From Embleya sp040605455 (GTDB taxonomy: Bacteria > Actinomycetota > Actinomycetes > Streptomycetales > Streptomycetaceae): a DNA stretch of 50,068 nucleotides. Under the pieces are notes generated by a model. That model was given only the letters and a program-made list of their open reading frames with translations. It did no database searches and was not told where the DNA came from. A program made the position numbers and the translations under genes. Position 1 is the first letter of the stretch, and the number at the start of each line of letters is the position of its first letter. The stretch is taken from positions 1 through 50,068 of the forward strand of contig NZ_JBEXCV010000057.1 of NCBI RefSeq assembly GCF_040605455.1, read 5' to 3'. Below are positions 8,674-17,173 of the stretch, one piece after another.

Positions 8674-9498
8674 GTGGACGCCGAGCCGGTACGCATCAAC
8701 CTGGACGCCGAGCCGGGACACCCGACCCCGACCGACGACCCGGTGCACATGACCCTGGACGACGGCATCGCGACCATCACGCTCGATTCGCCCGCCAACC
8801 GCAACGCGCTCTCCGCACGCCTGGTCGCCCGGCTGCGTCACCACCTGGCCGAGGCCGGTGTGGACGAGCGGGTGCGCGCGGTGGTGCTCACCCATACCGG
8901 ACCGACCTTCTGTTCGGGCATGGACCTGCGCGAGGCGGCCGCGGGCGGCATGGCCCACGGGGCGGAGCAACTGCTCGCGCTGCTGCGCCTGGTGGTGGAG
9001 GTGCCGGTGCCCGTGGTCGCACACCTGCGCGGCAACGCGCGGGCGGGCGGCATCGGTCTGGTCGGCGCCGCCGACCTGGCGATCGCGCCCGCGCAGGCCA
9101 CGTTCGCCTTCACCGAGGCGCGCCTGGGGCTCAGCCCGGCGGTGATCTCGCTGACCACGGCGCCGCGGATGGACCCGCGCTCGGTGTCGCGGTACTTCCT
9201 CACCGGGGACGTTTTCGACGGTGTGGAGGCCGAGCGGATCGGGCTGCTCACCCGCGCGGTCGACGGCGCCGGCGGTGCGGACGACGCGATCGCGGCGCTG
9301 GTCGCCTCGTTCCGACTGTGCTCGCGGCAAGGGCTGATCGAGTCGAAGAAGCTCACCACCGGCGCGGTACGGGCCGGCTTCGACCGGGACGGCCGAGCCC
9401 TCGCGCAGCGCTCCGCCGAGTTGTTCGCCTCCGCGGACGCGACCGAGGGCATGGCGGCCTTCCGGGAGAAGCGCGCGCCGAAGTGGGTGACCGGGTGA
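8674..9498 (+). CDS. Enoyl-CoA hydratase/isomerase (crotonase) family protein
   Basis: A 274-residue protein starting at GTG 8674 behind a strong GGAGGAG. The crotonase fold is evident from ANRNALSARLVARLR, the CoA/oxyanion loop FCSGMDLREAA, the second oxyanion segment ARAGGIGLVGAADLAIA and FTEARLGLSPAVIS, whose Glu corresponds to one of the two catalytic acids of hydratases. The other acid position (GGGxE in classical crotonases) is Gly-Ile-Gly here, as in several actinobacterial homologues, so the exact reaction is unclear. Being 2.4 kb from the leucine operon, it could act as 3-methylglutaconyl-CoA hydratase, the step that operon lacks. This is an inference from neighbourhood. Confidence 0.85.
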   Translation: MDAEPVRINLDAEPGHPTPTDDPVHMTLDDGIATITLDSPANRNALSARLVARLRHHLAEAGVDERVRAVVLTHTGPTFCSGMDLREAAAGGMAHGAEQLLALLRLVVEVPVPVVAHLRGNARAGGIGLVGAADLAIAPAQATFAFTEARLGLSPAVISLTTAPRMDPRSVSRYFLTGDVFDGVEAERIGLLTRAVDGAGGADDAIAALVASFRLCSRQGLIESKKLTTGAVRAGFDRDGRALAQRSAELFASADATEGMAAFREKRAPKWVTG

Positions 9499-9610
9499 GC
9501 AGTGGGCGATGTGCGGCGACCCGTGGTCGGCGTGCGGCGAATCGGCCGACCATCGAGGGGCGGCGCGCCGTGACCCCGAGCGACTCACCGCGTGTGCTTC
9601 GGTACCGAGT

Positions 9611-10267
9611 GTGAGCGGCGAACTTTTCCCGCTGCCCCGGGAGCGGGCCGAACTCGCGCCCGGGGCCTGGCACGTACCGGACTGGCTCTCGCTCGACGAG
9701 CAGCGCGAACTGGTGGTGGCGGCCCGGACGTGGGCCGCGCCACCGGCCGGCATGCGACGCGTGGTGATGCCCTCGGGCGGCGTGATGAGCGTGCGCAGCG
9801 TGAGCCTGGGACTGCACTGGGAGCCGTACCGCTACACCGAGCAACTGCCCACCGGCGAGCGGGTGAAGCCCTTTCCGCCGCTGCTGGGCGCGTTGGCCCG
9901 GCGGGCGGTGGCCGACGTGTACGGGTCGACCCCGACCGACCCGTACGACATCGGCCTGGTCAACTTCTACGACGCGGACGCGAAAATGGGCCTGCATCGG
10001 GACGCGGACGAGGACTCGCCTGCTCCGGTGGTGTCGCTGAGCATCGGTGACGCATGCGTGTTCCGCTTCGGCAACACCGAGACCCGCACCCGTCCGTGGA
10101 CGGACCTGGAACTGCGCGGCGGCGATCTGGTGGTATTCGGCGGCCCGTCCCGGCTCGCCTACCACGGAGTGCCCAAAATCCGTCCGGGTACCGGGGATTC
10201 GGCCACCGGCCTGGCCGCCGGTCGGCTCAACATCACCATCCGGGCGTCGGGTCGACCCGCCGGATGA
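9611..10267 (+). CDS. alkB: AlkB-type 2-oxoglutarate/Fe(II) dioxygenase, DNA alkylation repair
   Basis: A 218-residue protein if the GTG at 9611 (VSGELFPLPRERAEL) is used, close to the 216 residues of E. coli AlkB. An upstream frame is open back to 9509 but looks non-coding. The Fe(II) ligands are visible as LHRDADE (His and Asp) and AYHGVPKI (second His), and RLNITIR supplies the 2-oxoglutarate-binding arginine. The NFYDADAKMGLH and LVVFGGPSRLAYHG segments are typical AlkB motifs. The family removes N-alkyl lesions from DNA by oxidative demethylation. It follows the crotonase gene by 112 bases on the same strand and is followed by two strong hairpins. Confidence 0.88.
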   Translation: MSGELFPLPRERAELAPGAWHVPDWLSLDEQRELVVAARTWAAPPAGMRRVVMPSGGVMSVRSVSLGLHWEPYRYTEQLPTGERVKPFPPLLGALARRAVADVYGSTPTDPYDIGLVNFYDADAKMGLHRDADEDSPAPVVSLSIGDACVFRFGNTETRTRPWTDLELRGGDLVVFGGPSRLAYHGVPKIRPGTGDSATGLAAGRLNITIRASGRPAG

Positions 10268-10271
10268 TTCG

Positions 10272-10327
10272 CGCGACCGGAGTCGGTCGCGACCGCCCCG
10301 GGACGGACACGCACGACCCGTCCCGGG
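10272..10327 (+). terminator. Tandem hairpins after alkB
   Basis: Two perfect inverted repeats lie directly after the alkB stop: an 8-bp stem with a 4-base loop at 10272-10291 (CGCGACCG / CGGTCGCG) and a 10-bp stem at 10297-10306 and 10318-10327 (CCCGGGACGG / CCGTCCCGGG). There is no T-run, which is common for actinobacterial terminators. The convergent TetR gene ends 155 bases further on. Confidence 0.6.
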
Positions 10328-10481
10328 AGCCGGCCCGGCGCGCGAGGGAGTTGTGCCCGAACTCCGTGGTTTCCGAGCGTGGGACGGGGTTGACGGATCG
10401 CGCCCGGGATCCCCTGCGAAGCCGGCCGGTCCAGGCCCTGTCCGGCGGATCCTGGCGGGTCCGCCCAACGGCGGCCTACGG

Positions 10482-11045
10482 CTATTGCGCTGCCGCCGCC
10501 GCGAGCGCACCCAGGGCCATCCGGCGCAGCATCGGCGCCAGGATGCGCTGCGGGGTGCGCAGGGTGTGCGGGGTCGAGTTGATCAGGCCGAAGGCGGCAT
10601 GCACCGCCGCGCGCGCCTCGCGGTCGTCGAGTCGGCCCGGGTGGGCCTTGAGGGCGACCTCGACCCAAATCTCCACGTAGGCGCGCTGCACCCGGCGGAT
10701 CCGATGCCGCTCGGCCGTGGGCACCTGGTTGAGCGCGTGGTCGTGCAGCGTGATCAGGTCCGGATGGCGCAGCGCGAACTCGACCTGGCCCTCGATCAGC
10801 GCGGCCAACGCCTGCGCCGGTTCCTCGATCGCCGCCCGCTCCAGGCCCCGGGCCAGGAGTTTTTCGCTGATGTCGACCAGCAACTCGGTCAGCATCGCCT
10901 CCTTGCCCCGGAAATGCTTGTACAGCGCGGGGCCGCTGATGCCCACCGCCGCGCCGATGTCGTCCATGCCCACGCTCTGGTAGCCGCGCTCGGCGAACAG
11001 CCGGGCTGCCACCTGCAGGATCTGCTCTCGACGGCTCACGGTCAT
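10482..11045 (-). CDS. TetR-family regulator of the acyl-CoA/leucine operon
   Basis: A 187-residue repressor starting at ATG 11045. The N-terminal helix-turn-helix is clear: REQILQVAARLFAERGYQ, VGMDDIGAAVGISGPALYKHF. It is divergent from the carboxylase operon across only 77 bases containing a dyad operator, so it very probably represses both that operon and itself. The C-terminal ligand domain ends with an alanine-rich tail. The inducer is most likely an acyl-CoA intermediate of the pathway, by analogy with other TetR regulators of acyl-CoA catabolism. This is not visible in the sequence. Confidence 0.88.
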   Translation of the reverse strand: MTVSRREQILQVAARLFAERGYQSVGMDDIGAAVGISGPALYKHFRGKEAMLTELLVDISEKLLARGLERAAIEEPAQALAALIEGQVEFALRHPDLITLHDHALNQVPTAERHRIRRVQRAYVEIWVEVALKAHPGRLDDREARAAVHAAFGLINSTPHTLRTPQRILAPMLRRMALGALAAAAAQ

Positions 11046-11067
11046 GTGTCCATGCTAGACACCCGGA

Positions 11068-11108
11068 TTAACCGTGGTTAACCTCGGGGGCAGGTGAACG
11101 AAGGTTAA
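11068..11108. promoter_or_regulatory. Operator in the TetR / carboxylase divergent promoter
   Basis: TTAACC-GT-GGTTAA at 11068-11081 is a perfect 6-bp dyad with a two-base centre. A further GGTTAA half-site, within AAGGTTAACTT, sits at 11103-11108, 27 bases away on the same face. The space between the start codons is only 77 bases, so protein bound here would cover both promoters. Confidence 0.6.
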
Positions 11109-11122
11109 CTTGAGGCGGTGTC

Positions 11123-12727
11123 ATGGAGAGCGTGCTCGGCACAGCCGCCGACCCGGGGGCGAAGACGTACCGGGCCAACGCGGAAGCACACGAACGCGCG
11201 GTCGGCGAGCTGCACGACCGGCTGGCGGCCACCGCCCTGGGCGGCGGTGAACGGGCTCGGGAGCGGCACACCGCACGCGGCAAACTGCTGCCGCGCGACC
11301 GGGTGGAGGCGCTGCTCGACCCGGGCACGCCGTTCCTGGAGGTCGCGCCGCTGGCCGCCGACGGGATGTACGGCGGGGACGCGCCGGCCGCCGGGATCAT
11401 CGCGGGCGTCGGCCGGGTGGCCGGCCGCGAGTGCGTGATCGCGGCCAACGACGCGACCGTCAAGGGCGGCACGTACTACCCGATGACGGTCAAGAAGCAC
11501 CTGCGGGCGCAGGAGATCGCGCTGGAGAACCGGCTTCCGTGTTTGTACCTGGTCGACTCCGGCGGCGCGTTCCTGCCGATGCAGGACGAGGTCTTCCCGG
11601 ACCGGGACCACTTCGGCCGGATCTTCTTCAACCAGGCGCAGATGAGCGCCAAGGGCATTCCGCAGATCTCCGCGGTGCTCGGCTCGTGCACCGCCGGCGG
11701 CGCGTACGTGCCGGCGATGAGTGACGAGACGGTGATCGTGCGCAACCAGGGCACGATCTTCCTCGGCGGCCCGCCGCTGGTGAAGGCCGCGACCGGCGAG
11801 GTGGTCAGCGCCGAGGAGTTGGGCGGCGGTGACGTGCACGCCCGGATCTCGGGCGTGGTCGACCACCTCGCCGCCGACGACAAGGACGCGCTGCGGATCG
11901 TCCGCGACATCGTCGGCACGCTCGGAGCCCGGCCGCAACTGCCGTGGGATGTGCGCGAGATCGAGCCGCCCGCGGTCGATCCGGCCGGGCTCTACGGCGT
12001 GGTGCCGCCGGACGCGCGCACGCCCTACGACGTGCGCGAGGTGATCGCCCGGATCGTGGACGGCTCGCGCTTCCACGAGTTCAAGGGCGAGTACGGCACC
12101 ACCCTGGTCACCGGGTTCGCCCGGATCCACGGCCACCCGGTGGGCATCGTCGCCAACAACGGCATTTTGTTCGCCGAATCCGCGGTCAAGGGCGCGCACT
12201 TCATCGAACTGTGCGACCAGCGCGGGGTGCCGCTGGTGTTCTTGCAGAACATCACCGGCTTCATGGTCGGCAAGGACTACGAACACGGCGGCATCGCCAA
12301 GCACGGCGCCAAGATGGTCACCGCCGTGGCCACCACGCGCGTGCCCAAGCTGACCGTGGTGATCGGCGGCTCGCACGGCGCGGGCAACTACTCGATGTGC
12401 GGCCGCGCGTACAGTCCGCGCTTCTTGTGGATGTGGCCCACCGCCAAGATCTCGGTGATGGGCGGCGAGCAGGCCGCGACCGTGCTCGCCACCGTCAAGC
12501 GCGACCAGGTCGAGGCGAGCGGCGGGAGCTGGACCGGCGAGGAAGAGTTCAAGCAGCCGATCCGCGACCAGTACGAGCGGCAGGGCAACGCCTACTACGC
12601 GACCGCGCGGTTGTGGGACGACGGGATCATCGACCCGCTCGACACCCGCACCGTGCTGGGGCTCGCGCTGACGGCGTGCGGAAACGCGCCGCTGGCGCAG
12701 CCGCAATTCGGTCTGTTCCGGATGTGA
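11123..12727 (+). CDS. Acyl-CoA carboxylase, carboxyltransferase (beta) subunit; probable methylcrotonyl-CoA carboxylase
   Basis: A 534-residue carboxyltransferase, the usual length for the family. Both crotonase-like halves are present: the N-terminal part with CLYLVDSGGAFLPMQDEVFP, the SCTAGGAYVPAMSDE segment, and the C-terminal part with FLQNITGFMVGKDYEHGGIAKHGAKM and GGSHGAGNYSMCGRAYSP ending in FLWMWP. The latter motifs are those of methylcrotonyl-CoA carboxylase beta (LiuB/AccD1 type) more than propionyl- or acetyl-CoA carboxylases. It transfers CO2 from carboxybiotin to 3-methylcrotonyl-CoA in leucine breakdown. It is the first gene of the operon, starting 42 bases after the operator, and is followed 11 bases later by the biotin-carrying subunit. 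Confidence 0.92.
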   Translation: MESVLGTAADPGAKTYRANAEAHERAVGELHDRLAATALGGGERARERHTARGKLLPRDRVEALLDPGTPFLEVAPLAADGMYGGDAPAAGIIAGVGRVAGRECVIAANDATVKGGTYYPMTVKKHLRAQEIALENRLPCLYLVDSGGAFLPMQDEVFPDRDHFGRIFFNQAQMSAKGIPQISAVLGSCTAGGAYVPAMSDETVIVRNQGTIFLGGPPLVKAATGEVVSAEELGGGDVHARISGVVDHLAADDKDALRIVRDIVGTLGARPQLPWDVREIEPPAVDPAGLYGVVPPDARTPYDVREVIARIVDGSRFHEFKGEYGTTLVTGFARIHGHPVGIVANNGILFAESAVKGAHFIELCDQRGVPLVFLQNITGFMVGKDYEHGGIAKHGAKMVTAVATTRVPKLTVVIGGSHGAGNYSMCGRAYSPRFLWMWPTAKISVMGGEQAATVLATVKRDQVEASGGSWTGEEEFKQPIRDQYERQGNAYYATARLWDDGIIDPLDTRTVLGLALTACGNAPLAQPQFGLFRM

Positions 12728-12738
12728 GGGGTCACGAC

Positions 12739-14766
12739 GTGTTCGAGGCTGTACTGGTCGCCAACCGAGGCGAGATCGCGGTCCGGGTGATCCGCACGCT
12801 GCGCCGGCTCGGGGTGCGTGCGATCACCGTGTACGGGCCGGGCGACGCCGACGCGCGGCACGTGCGCGAGGCGGACGTGGCGGTCGCGGTGCCCAGCTAT
12901 CTGGACGTCGACGCGGTCGTCGCCGCGGCGGTGCGATCCGGCGCTCGGGCGATCCACCCGGGATACGGATTCCTCTCGGAGAACGCCGTGTTCGCCGCCG
13001 CCGTGGAGCGGGCCGGACTGGTCTTCGTCGGACCGCCGGCGGGCGTGATCGAGCTGATGGGCGACAAGATCCGGGCCAAGGAGACGGTCGCGGCCTTCGG
13101 CGTACCGGTGGTTCCGGGCGGCGGCGCGGCCGGCATGGGCGACGGCGAACTCGCGGATATCGCCCGCGAGATCGGCTTCCCGGTGCTGATCAAGCCGTCG
13201 GCGGGCGGCGGTGGCAAGGGCATGCGCCTGGTGCACGACGGCGCGCTGCTCGCGGAGGAGATCGCGGCGGCCCGGCGGCAGGCCAAGGGCGCGTTCGGCG
13301 ACGACACGTTGCTGATCGAGCGTTGGATCGACCGGCCCCGGCACATCGAGATCCAGGTGCTCGCGGACACCCACGGCACGGTCGTGCACCTGGGTGAACG
13401 CGAGTGCAGCCTGCAGCGCCGGCACCAGAAGATCATCGAGGAGGCCCCGTCCGCCCTGCTGGACGCGGACACCCGGGCCGAGATGGGCGCCGCCGCCGTG
13501 CGCGCCGCGCGGGCCTGCGGCTACGTGGGCGCGGGCACCATCGAGTTCATCGTGCCGGCCGAGAATCCCGGCTCGTTCTACTTCATGGAGATGAACACCC
13601 GCCTTCAGGTCGAGCACCCGGTGACCGAACTGGTCACCCGGGTCGACCTGGTGGAGAGCCAACTGCGGATCGCCGCCGGCGCCGCGATCGGCAAGTCCGA
13701 CGTGTCCATGCACGGCCACGCGGTCGAGGCCCGGATCTACGCCGAGGATCCCGACCGCGGCTTCCTGCCCACCGGTGGTCGGGTGTTGACGGTGTGTGAG
13801 CCGGACATGGAGGGCGTCCGGGTGGACTCCGGGCTGCGCGAGGGCGGCGAGATCGGCAGCTCCTACGACCCGATGCTGGCGAAGGTGATCGCGTACGGCG
13901 AGGATCGCGCGACGGCGATCACCCGCCTGCGCGCGGCCCTCGCGCAGACCCGGGTGCTGGGCGTGACCACCAACCTCGGCTTCCTGTACCGCCTGTTGGG
14001 CGACCCGGCGGTGCTCGCGGGCGACCTGGACACCGGGCTGGTCGAGGCCAGGACGGACGAGTTGACCGGGCACCCGGCGCCGCCGGAGGTGGCCGTCGCC
14101 GCGGCGCTCGCGGCGCGCGCCGAGCGCAACACCGGCACCGGCTGGGTGGATCCGTTCTCCGCGCAGACCGGGTGGCGGGTCGGCGGGCCGGCCTGGGACA
14201 CGCACGTGTTGCGGATCGGGCCGGGCGAGCCGATCGAGGTGCGGGTGCGCGACGGGGAGGTCTCCGTGGACGGCGGCCCGCCGGTGTCTGCGTCGGTGCA
14301 GGTCGTGCCCGGTGGGCTCGCGGTCGAGCACGACGGCTTGACCAAGCGCTTCGACTACGTGGCCGAGACGTCCGGGGTGCGCTGGCTCGCGTACGGCCCG
14401 GACACCTGGCGGGTGAGCGAGGTGGACACCATCCGGGCCGAGGCGGCCGGCGGCGCGGCGGCCAGTGGCGCGTTGACCTCGCCGATGCCGGGCACGGTGA
14501 CCGTGGTCAAGGCCGCGGTCGGTGATCGGCTCACCCGTGGCCAGACGGTGGTCGTGGTGGAGGCGATGAAGATGGAACACGCGCTGACCGCGCCCTTCGA
14601 CGGCGTGGTCACCGAGATCGGCGCGCCGGCCGGCGCGTCGGTGGCGATGGATCAGACGCTGGCGGTGGTGACGCCGGAGGAACAGGCCGCACCACTCGAC
14701 GGGTCGCCCGCGGAACCGGGCGGCGAGTCGCTCGGCGAGTCGCTCGACCGGGAGGCGAAGGGCTGA
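12739..14766 (+). CDS. Acyl-CoA carboxylase alpha subunit (biotin carboxylase + biotin carrier)
   Basis: A 675-residue protein starting at GTG 12739 with GAGGGG upstream. The biotin carboxylase domain covers about residues 1-450: VLVANRGEIAVRVIRTLR, the ATP loop SAGGGGKGM, HIEIQVLADTHGTVVHLGER, the MEMNTRLQVEHPVTE signature and HAVEARIYAEDP. A linker follows, then the biotinyl domain with VEAMKMEH, whose lysine carries biotin, ending in a short acidic tail. It supplies carboxybiotin to the beta subunit upstream, forming a probable methylcrotonyl-CoA carboxylase. Its TGA overlaps the ATG of the lyase gene by one base, implying coupled translation. Related alpha subunits can serve more than one carboxyltransferase. 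Confidence 0.92.
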   Translation: MFEAVLVANRGEIAVRVIRTLRRLGVRAITVYGPGDADARHVREADVAVAVPSYLDVDAVVAAAVRSGARAIHPGYGFLSENAVFAAAVERAGLVFVGPPAGVIELMGDKIRAKETVAAFGVPVVPGGGAAGMGDGELADIAREIGFPVLIKPSAGGGGKGMRLVHDGALLAEEIAAARRQAKGAFGDDTLLIERWIDRPRHIEIQVLADTHGTVVHLGERECSLQRRHQKIIEEAPSALLDADTRAEMGAAAVRAARACGYVGAGTIEFIVPAENPGSFYFMEMNTRLQVEHPVTELVTRVDLVESQLRIAAGAAIGKSDVSMHGHAVEARIYAEDPDRGFLPTGGRVLTVCEPDMEGVRVDSGLREGGEIGSSYDPMLAKVIAYGEDRATAITRLRAALAQTRVLGVTTNLGFLYRLLGDPAVLAGDLDTGLVEARTDELTGHPAPPEVAVAAALAARAERNTGTGWVDPFSAQTGWRVGGPAWDTHVLRIGPGEPIEVRVRDGEVSVDGGPPVSASVQVVPGGLAVEHDGLTKRFDYVAETSGVRWLAYGPDTWRVSEVDTIRAEAAGGAAASGALTSPMPGTVTVVKAAVGDRLTRGQTVVVVEAMKMEHALTAPFDGVVTEIGAPAGASVAMDQTLAVVTPEEQAAPLDGSPAEPGGESLGESLDREAKG

Positions 14767-15758
14767 TGACGCGACAACTGCCGGACATCCACCGTGAACC
14801 CGGGCTGCCGGAGCGGGTGTTCATCCACGAGGTGGGTGCCCGCGACGGATTGCAGAACGAGTCCGGTGTGGTGCCCACCGAGGCCAAGGTCGAGTTCGTC
14901 CGCCGGCTGGCCCGCGCGGGTCTGGGCACGATCGAGGTGACCAGTTTCGTACCGCCCAAGTGGGTGCCCCAACTCGCGGACGCCGCGGAGGTGTTCGCGG
15001 CGGTACGGGCGGACGCCGAGATCGCGACGGCGGACCGCCGGCTGCCCGTCCTGGTGCCCAACGAGCGCGGCTTCGACCGCGCGCTGGAACTGGGCGCGAG
15101 CCGGATCGCGGTATTCGGCAGCGCCACCGAGACCTTCGCCCGGCGCAACCTCAACCGCACGGTGGCCGAATCGCTGGACATGTTCCGCCCGGTGGTTGAG
15201 CGGGCCGGTGCCGCCGGGATCGACACGCGCGGCTACCTGTCCATGTGCTGGGGCGACCCGTGGGAGGGCCCGGTACCGCTCGACCAGGTGGTCCGGGTGG
15301 GCAAGGCCCTGGTCGAGATGGGTTGTTCGCAGCTCAGCCTGGGCGACACGATCGGCGTCGCCACGCCCGGACACGTCACCGCGCTGCTGACCGCGTTCGC
15401 CGAGGCGGGCGTGCCGGCCGAGAAGATCGCGGTGCACTTCCACGACAGCTACGGCCAGGCCCTGGCCAACACGCTCGCGGCGCTGCGCTTCGGCGTGGCC
15501 ACCGTGGACGCCTCGGCCGGCGGCCTGGGTGGTTGCCCATACGCGGAAAGCGCGACCGGCAACCTGGCCACCGAGGACCTGGTCTGGATGTTGCACGGTC
15601 TGGGCATCGAGACCGGCGTCGACCTGGGCGCGCTGGTCGCCACCAGTGTGTGGATGGCCGAACTGCTCGGCCGCCCCAGCCCCTCGCGCGCGGTCCAGGC
15701 ACTGGCGGGCAAGCGCGTGGACGCACACGGCCTGGTGTTGCCCGACCCGATCTCCTAG
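14766..15758 (+). CDS. Hydroxymethylglutaryl-CoA lyase
   Basis: A 330-residue TIM-barrel lyase that splits HMG-CoA into acetoacetate and acetyl-CoA, the last step of leucine degradation. The family motifs are intact: EVGARDGLQNE (substrate and metal site), CSQLSLGDTIGVATPG, the metal-binding HFHDSYGQALAN and the signature GLGGCPYAESATGN with the catalytic cysteine. The start ATG overlaps the preceding stop (TGATG). The next gene of the operon begins 112 bases on. Its presence with a biotin-dependent carboxylase is the strongest sign that the operon handles leucine carbon. Confidence 0.94.
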   Translation: MTRQLPDIHREPGLPERVFIHEVGARDGLQNESGVVPTEAKVEFVRRLARAGLGTIEVTSFVPPKWVPQLADAAEVFAAVRADAEIATADRRLPVLVPNERGFDRALELGASRIAVFGSATETFARRNLNRTVAESLDMFRPVVERAGAAGIDTRGYLSMCWGDPWEGPVPLDQVVRVGKALVEMGCSQLSLGDTIGVATPGHVTALLTAFAEAGVPAEKIAVHFHDSYGQALANTLAALRFGVATVDASAGGLGGCPYAESATGNLATEDLVWMLHGLGIETGVDLGALVATSVWMAELLGRPSPSRAVQALAGKRVDAHGLVLPDPIS

Positions 15759-15870
15759 CGCCGCACCACCGTCGGCTGCCGATGTCCGCAGCCGACCGAC
15801 CCACCCCCCACGGCCCGGTGTCGCCACGAGCGCGCCGGCCGCCCCGCCACCGAATCCGGGAGCCTGCCCC

Positions 15871-17034
15871 ATGCTGGACCACCGCCTCGACGACGAGTAC
15901 GAGCAACTACGGAGTACCGTCGCCGAGTTTGCCAAGGACGTGATCGCGCCCGCGATCGGCGAGCTGTACGAGAAGCACGAATTCCCGTACACGATCGTGC
16001 GCGAGATGGGGCGGATGGGGCTGTTCGGACTGCCGTTCCCGGAGGAGTACGGCGGCATGGGCGGCGACTACCTCGCGCTCGGCCTGGTGCTCGAGGAGTT
16101 GGCCCGGGTCGACTCCTCGGTCGCGATCACCCTGGAGGCGGCCGTCTCGCTGGGCGCGATGCCGATCCACCGGTTCGGCACCAAGGAGCAGAAGGAGACC
16201 TGGCTGCCCAAACTGACCAGCGGCGAAATGCTCGGCGCCTTCGGCCTGACCGAGCCCGGCGGCGGCTCGGACGCGGGCGCCACACGCACCACCGCGCGCC
16301 TGGACGAGGCGACGGGGGAGTGGGTGATCAACGGCGGCAAGTGCTTCATCACCAACTCCGGCACCGACATCACCGGCTTCGTCACGGTCACCGCGGTCAC
16401 CGGCACCAAGGGCGACGGCGGCAAGGAGATCAGCACGATCATCGTGCCCGCCGGCACCAAGGGCTTCACCGTCGCGCCGCCGTACTCCAAGGTCGGCTGG
16501 AACTGCTCGGACACCCGCGAACTGTCCTTCACCGACGTGCGCGTCCCGGCCGAGAACCTGCTCGGCGAACGCGGCCGGGGCTACGCCCAGTTCCTGTCCA
16601 TCCTGGACGAGGGCCGGGTGGCCATCGCGGCGCTGGCCACCGGGTTGGCCCAGGGCTGCGTGGACGAATCGGTGCGCTATTCCGGCGAACGCGAGGCATT
16701 CGGTCGGCCGATCGGCGCCAATCAGGCGATCGCCTTCAAGCTCGCCGACATGGAGATGCGCGCGCACAACTCCCGGTTGGCCTGGCGGCACGCGGCCTCG
16801 CTGCTGGTGCACGGCGAACGCTTCAAGAAGGAAGCCGCGTTGGCCAAGCTCTACAGCTCGGAAAGCGCCGTGGACAACGCCCGCGACGCCACCCAGATCC
16901 ACGGTGGCTACGGCTTCATGAACGAATACCCGGTGGCCCGCTTCTGGCGCGACGCCAAGATCCTGGAGATCGGCGAGGGCACAAGCGAGGTCCAGCGCAT
17001 GCTGATCGCTCGCGAACTGGGCCTGCCGCGCTGA
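15871..17034 (+). CDS. acdH: Acyl-CoA dehydrogenase, AcdH-like (branched/short-chain)
   Basis: A 387-residue FAD enzyme starting at ATG 15871 with GGGAG upstream. Motifs: AFGLTEPGGGSDAGATRTTA and FITNSGTDITGF (FAD and acyl pocket), AFGRPIGANQAIAFKLADM, QIHGGYGFMNEYPVARFWRD and IGEGTSEVQRMLIARELGL. The Glu of IGEGTSE is the catalytic base position of medium/short-chain enzymes, whereas classical isovaleryl-CoA dehydrogenases lack it there. It therefore resembles the broad-range streptomycete AcdH, which acts on isovaleryl-, isobutyryl- and related CoA esters, and which I recall lying beside an HMG-CoA lyase gene. It would supply 3-methylcrotonyl-CoA to the carboxylase. Confidence 0.85.
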   Translation: MLDHRLDDEYEQLRSTVAEFAKDVIAPAIGELYEKHEFPYTIVREMGRMGLFGLPFPEEYGGMGGDYLALGLVLEELARVDSSVAITLEAAVSLGAMPIHRFGTKEQKETWLPKLTSGEMLGAFGLTEPGGGSDAGATRTTARLDEATGEWVINGGKCFITNSGTDITGFVTVTAVTGTKGDGGKEISTIIVPAGTKGFTVAPPYSKVGWNCSDTRELSFTDVRVPAENLLGERGRGYAQFLSILDEGRVAIAALATGLAQGCVDESVRYSGEREAFGRPIGANQAIAFKLADMEMRAHNSRLAWRHAASLLVHGERFKKEAALAKLYSSESAVDNARDATQIHGGYGFMNEYPVARFWRDAKILEIGEGTSEVQRMLIARELGLPR

Positions 17035-17044
17035 TCGCGGCAGG
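17022..17044 (+). terminator. Hairpin straddling the acdH stop codon
   Basis: CCTGCCGCG (17022-17030) and CGCGGCAGG (17036-17044) form a perfect 9-bp stem with the five-base loop CTGAT, which contains the TGA stop of the dehydrogenase gene. There is no T-run. It sits at the end of the four-gene operon and before a convergent gene, fitting a terminator or a 3'-end stabiliser. Confidence 0.55.
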
Positions 17045-17173
17045 GACCGCGGTGAGACATCGGGGCCGACCTTCCCGGACGCGCGTCGTCCCGGCGGGTC
17101 GGCGTCGGTGTCCGGGGCGGGCGGTCTCACAGCGCGACGCTTTCGTGGCCCCACCCGGCAACCGGCCATGGGC

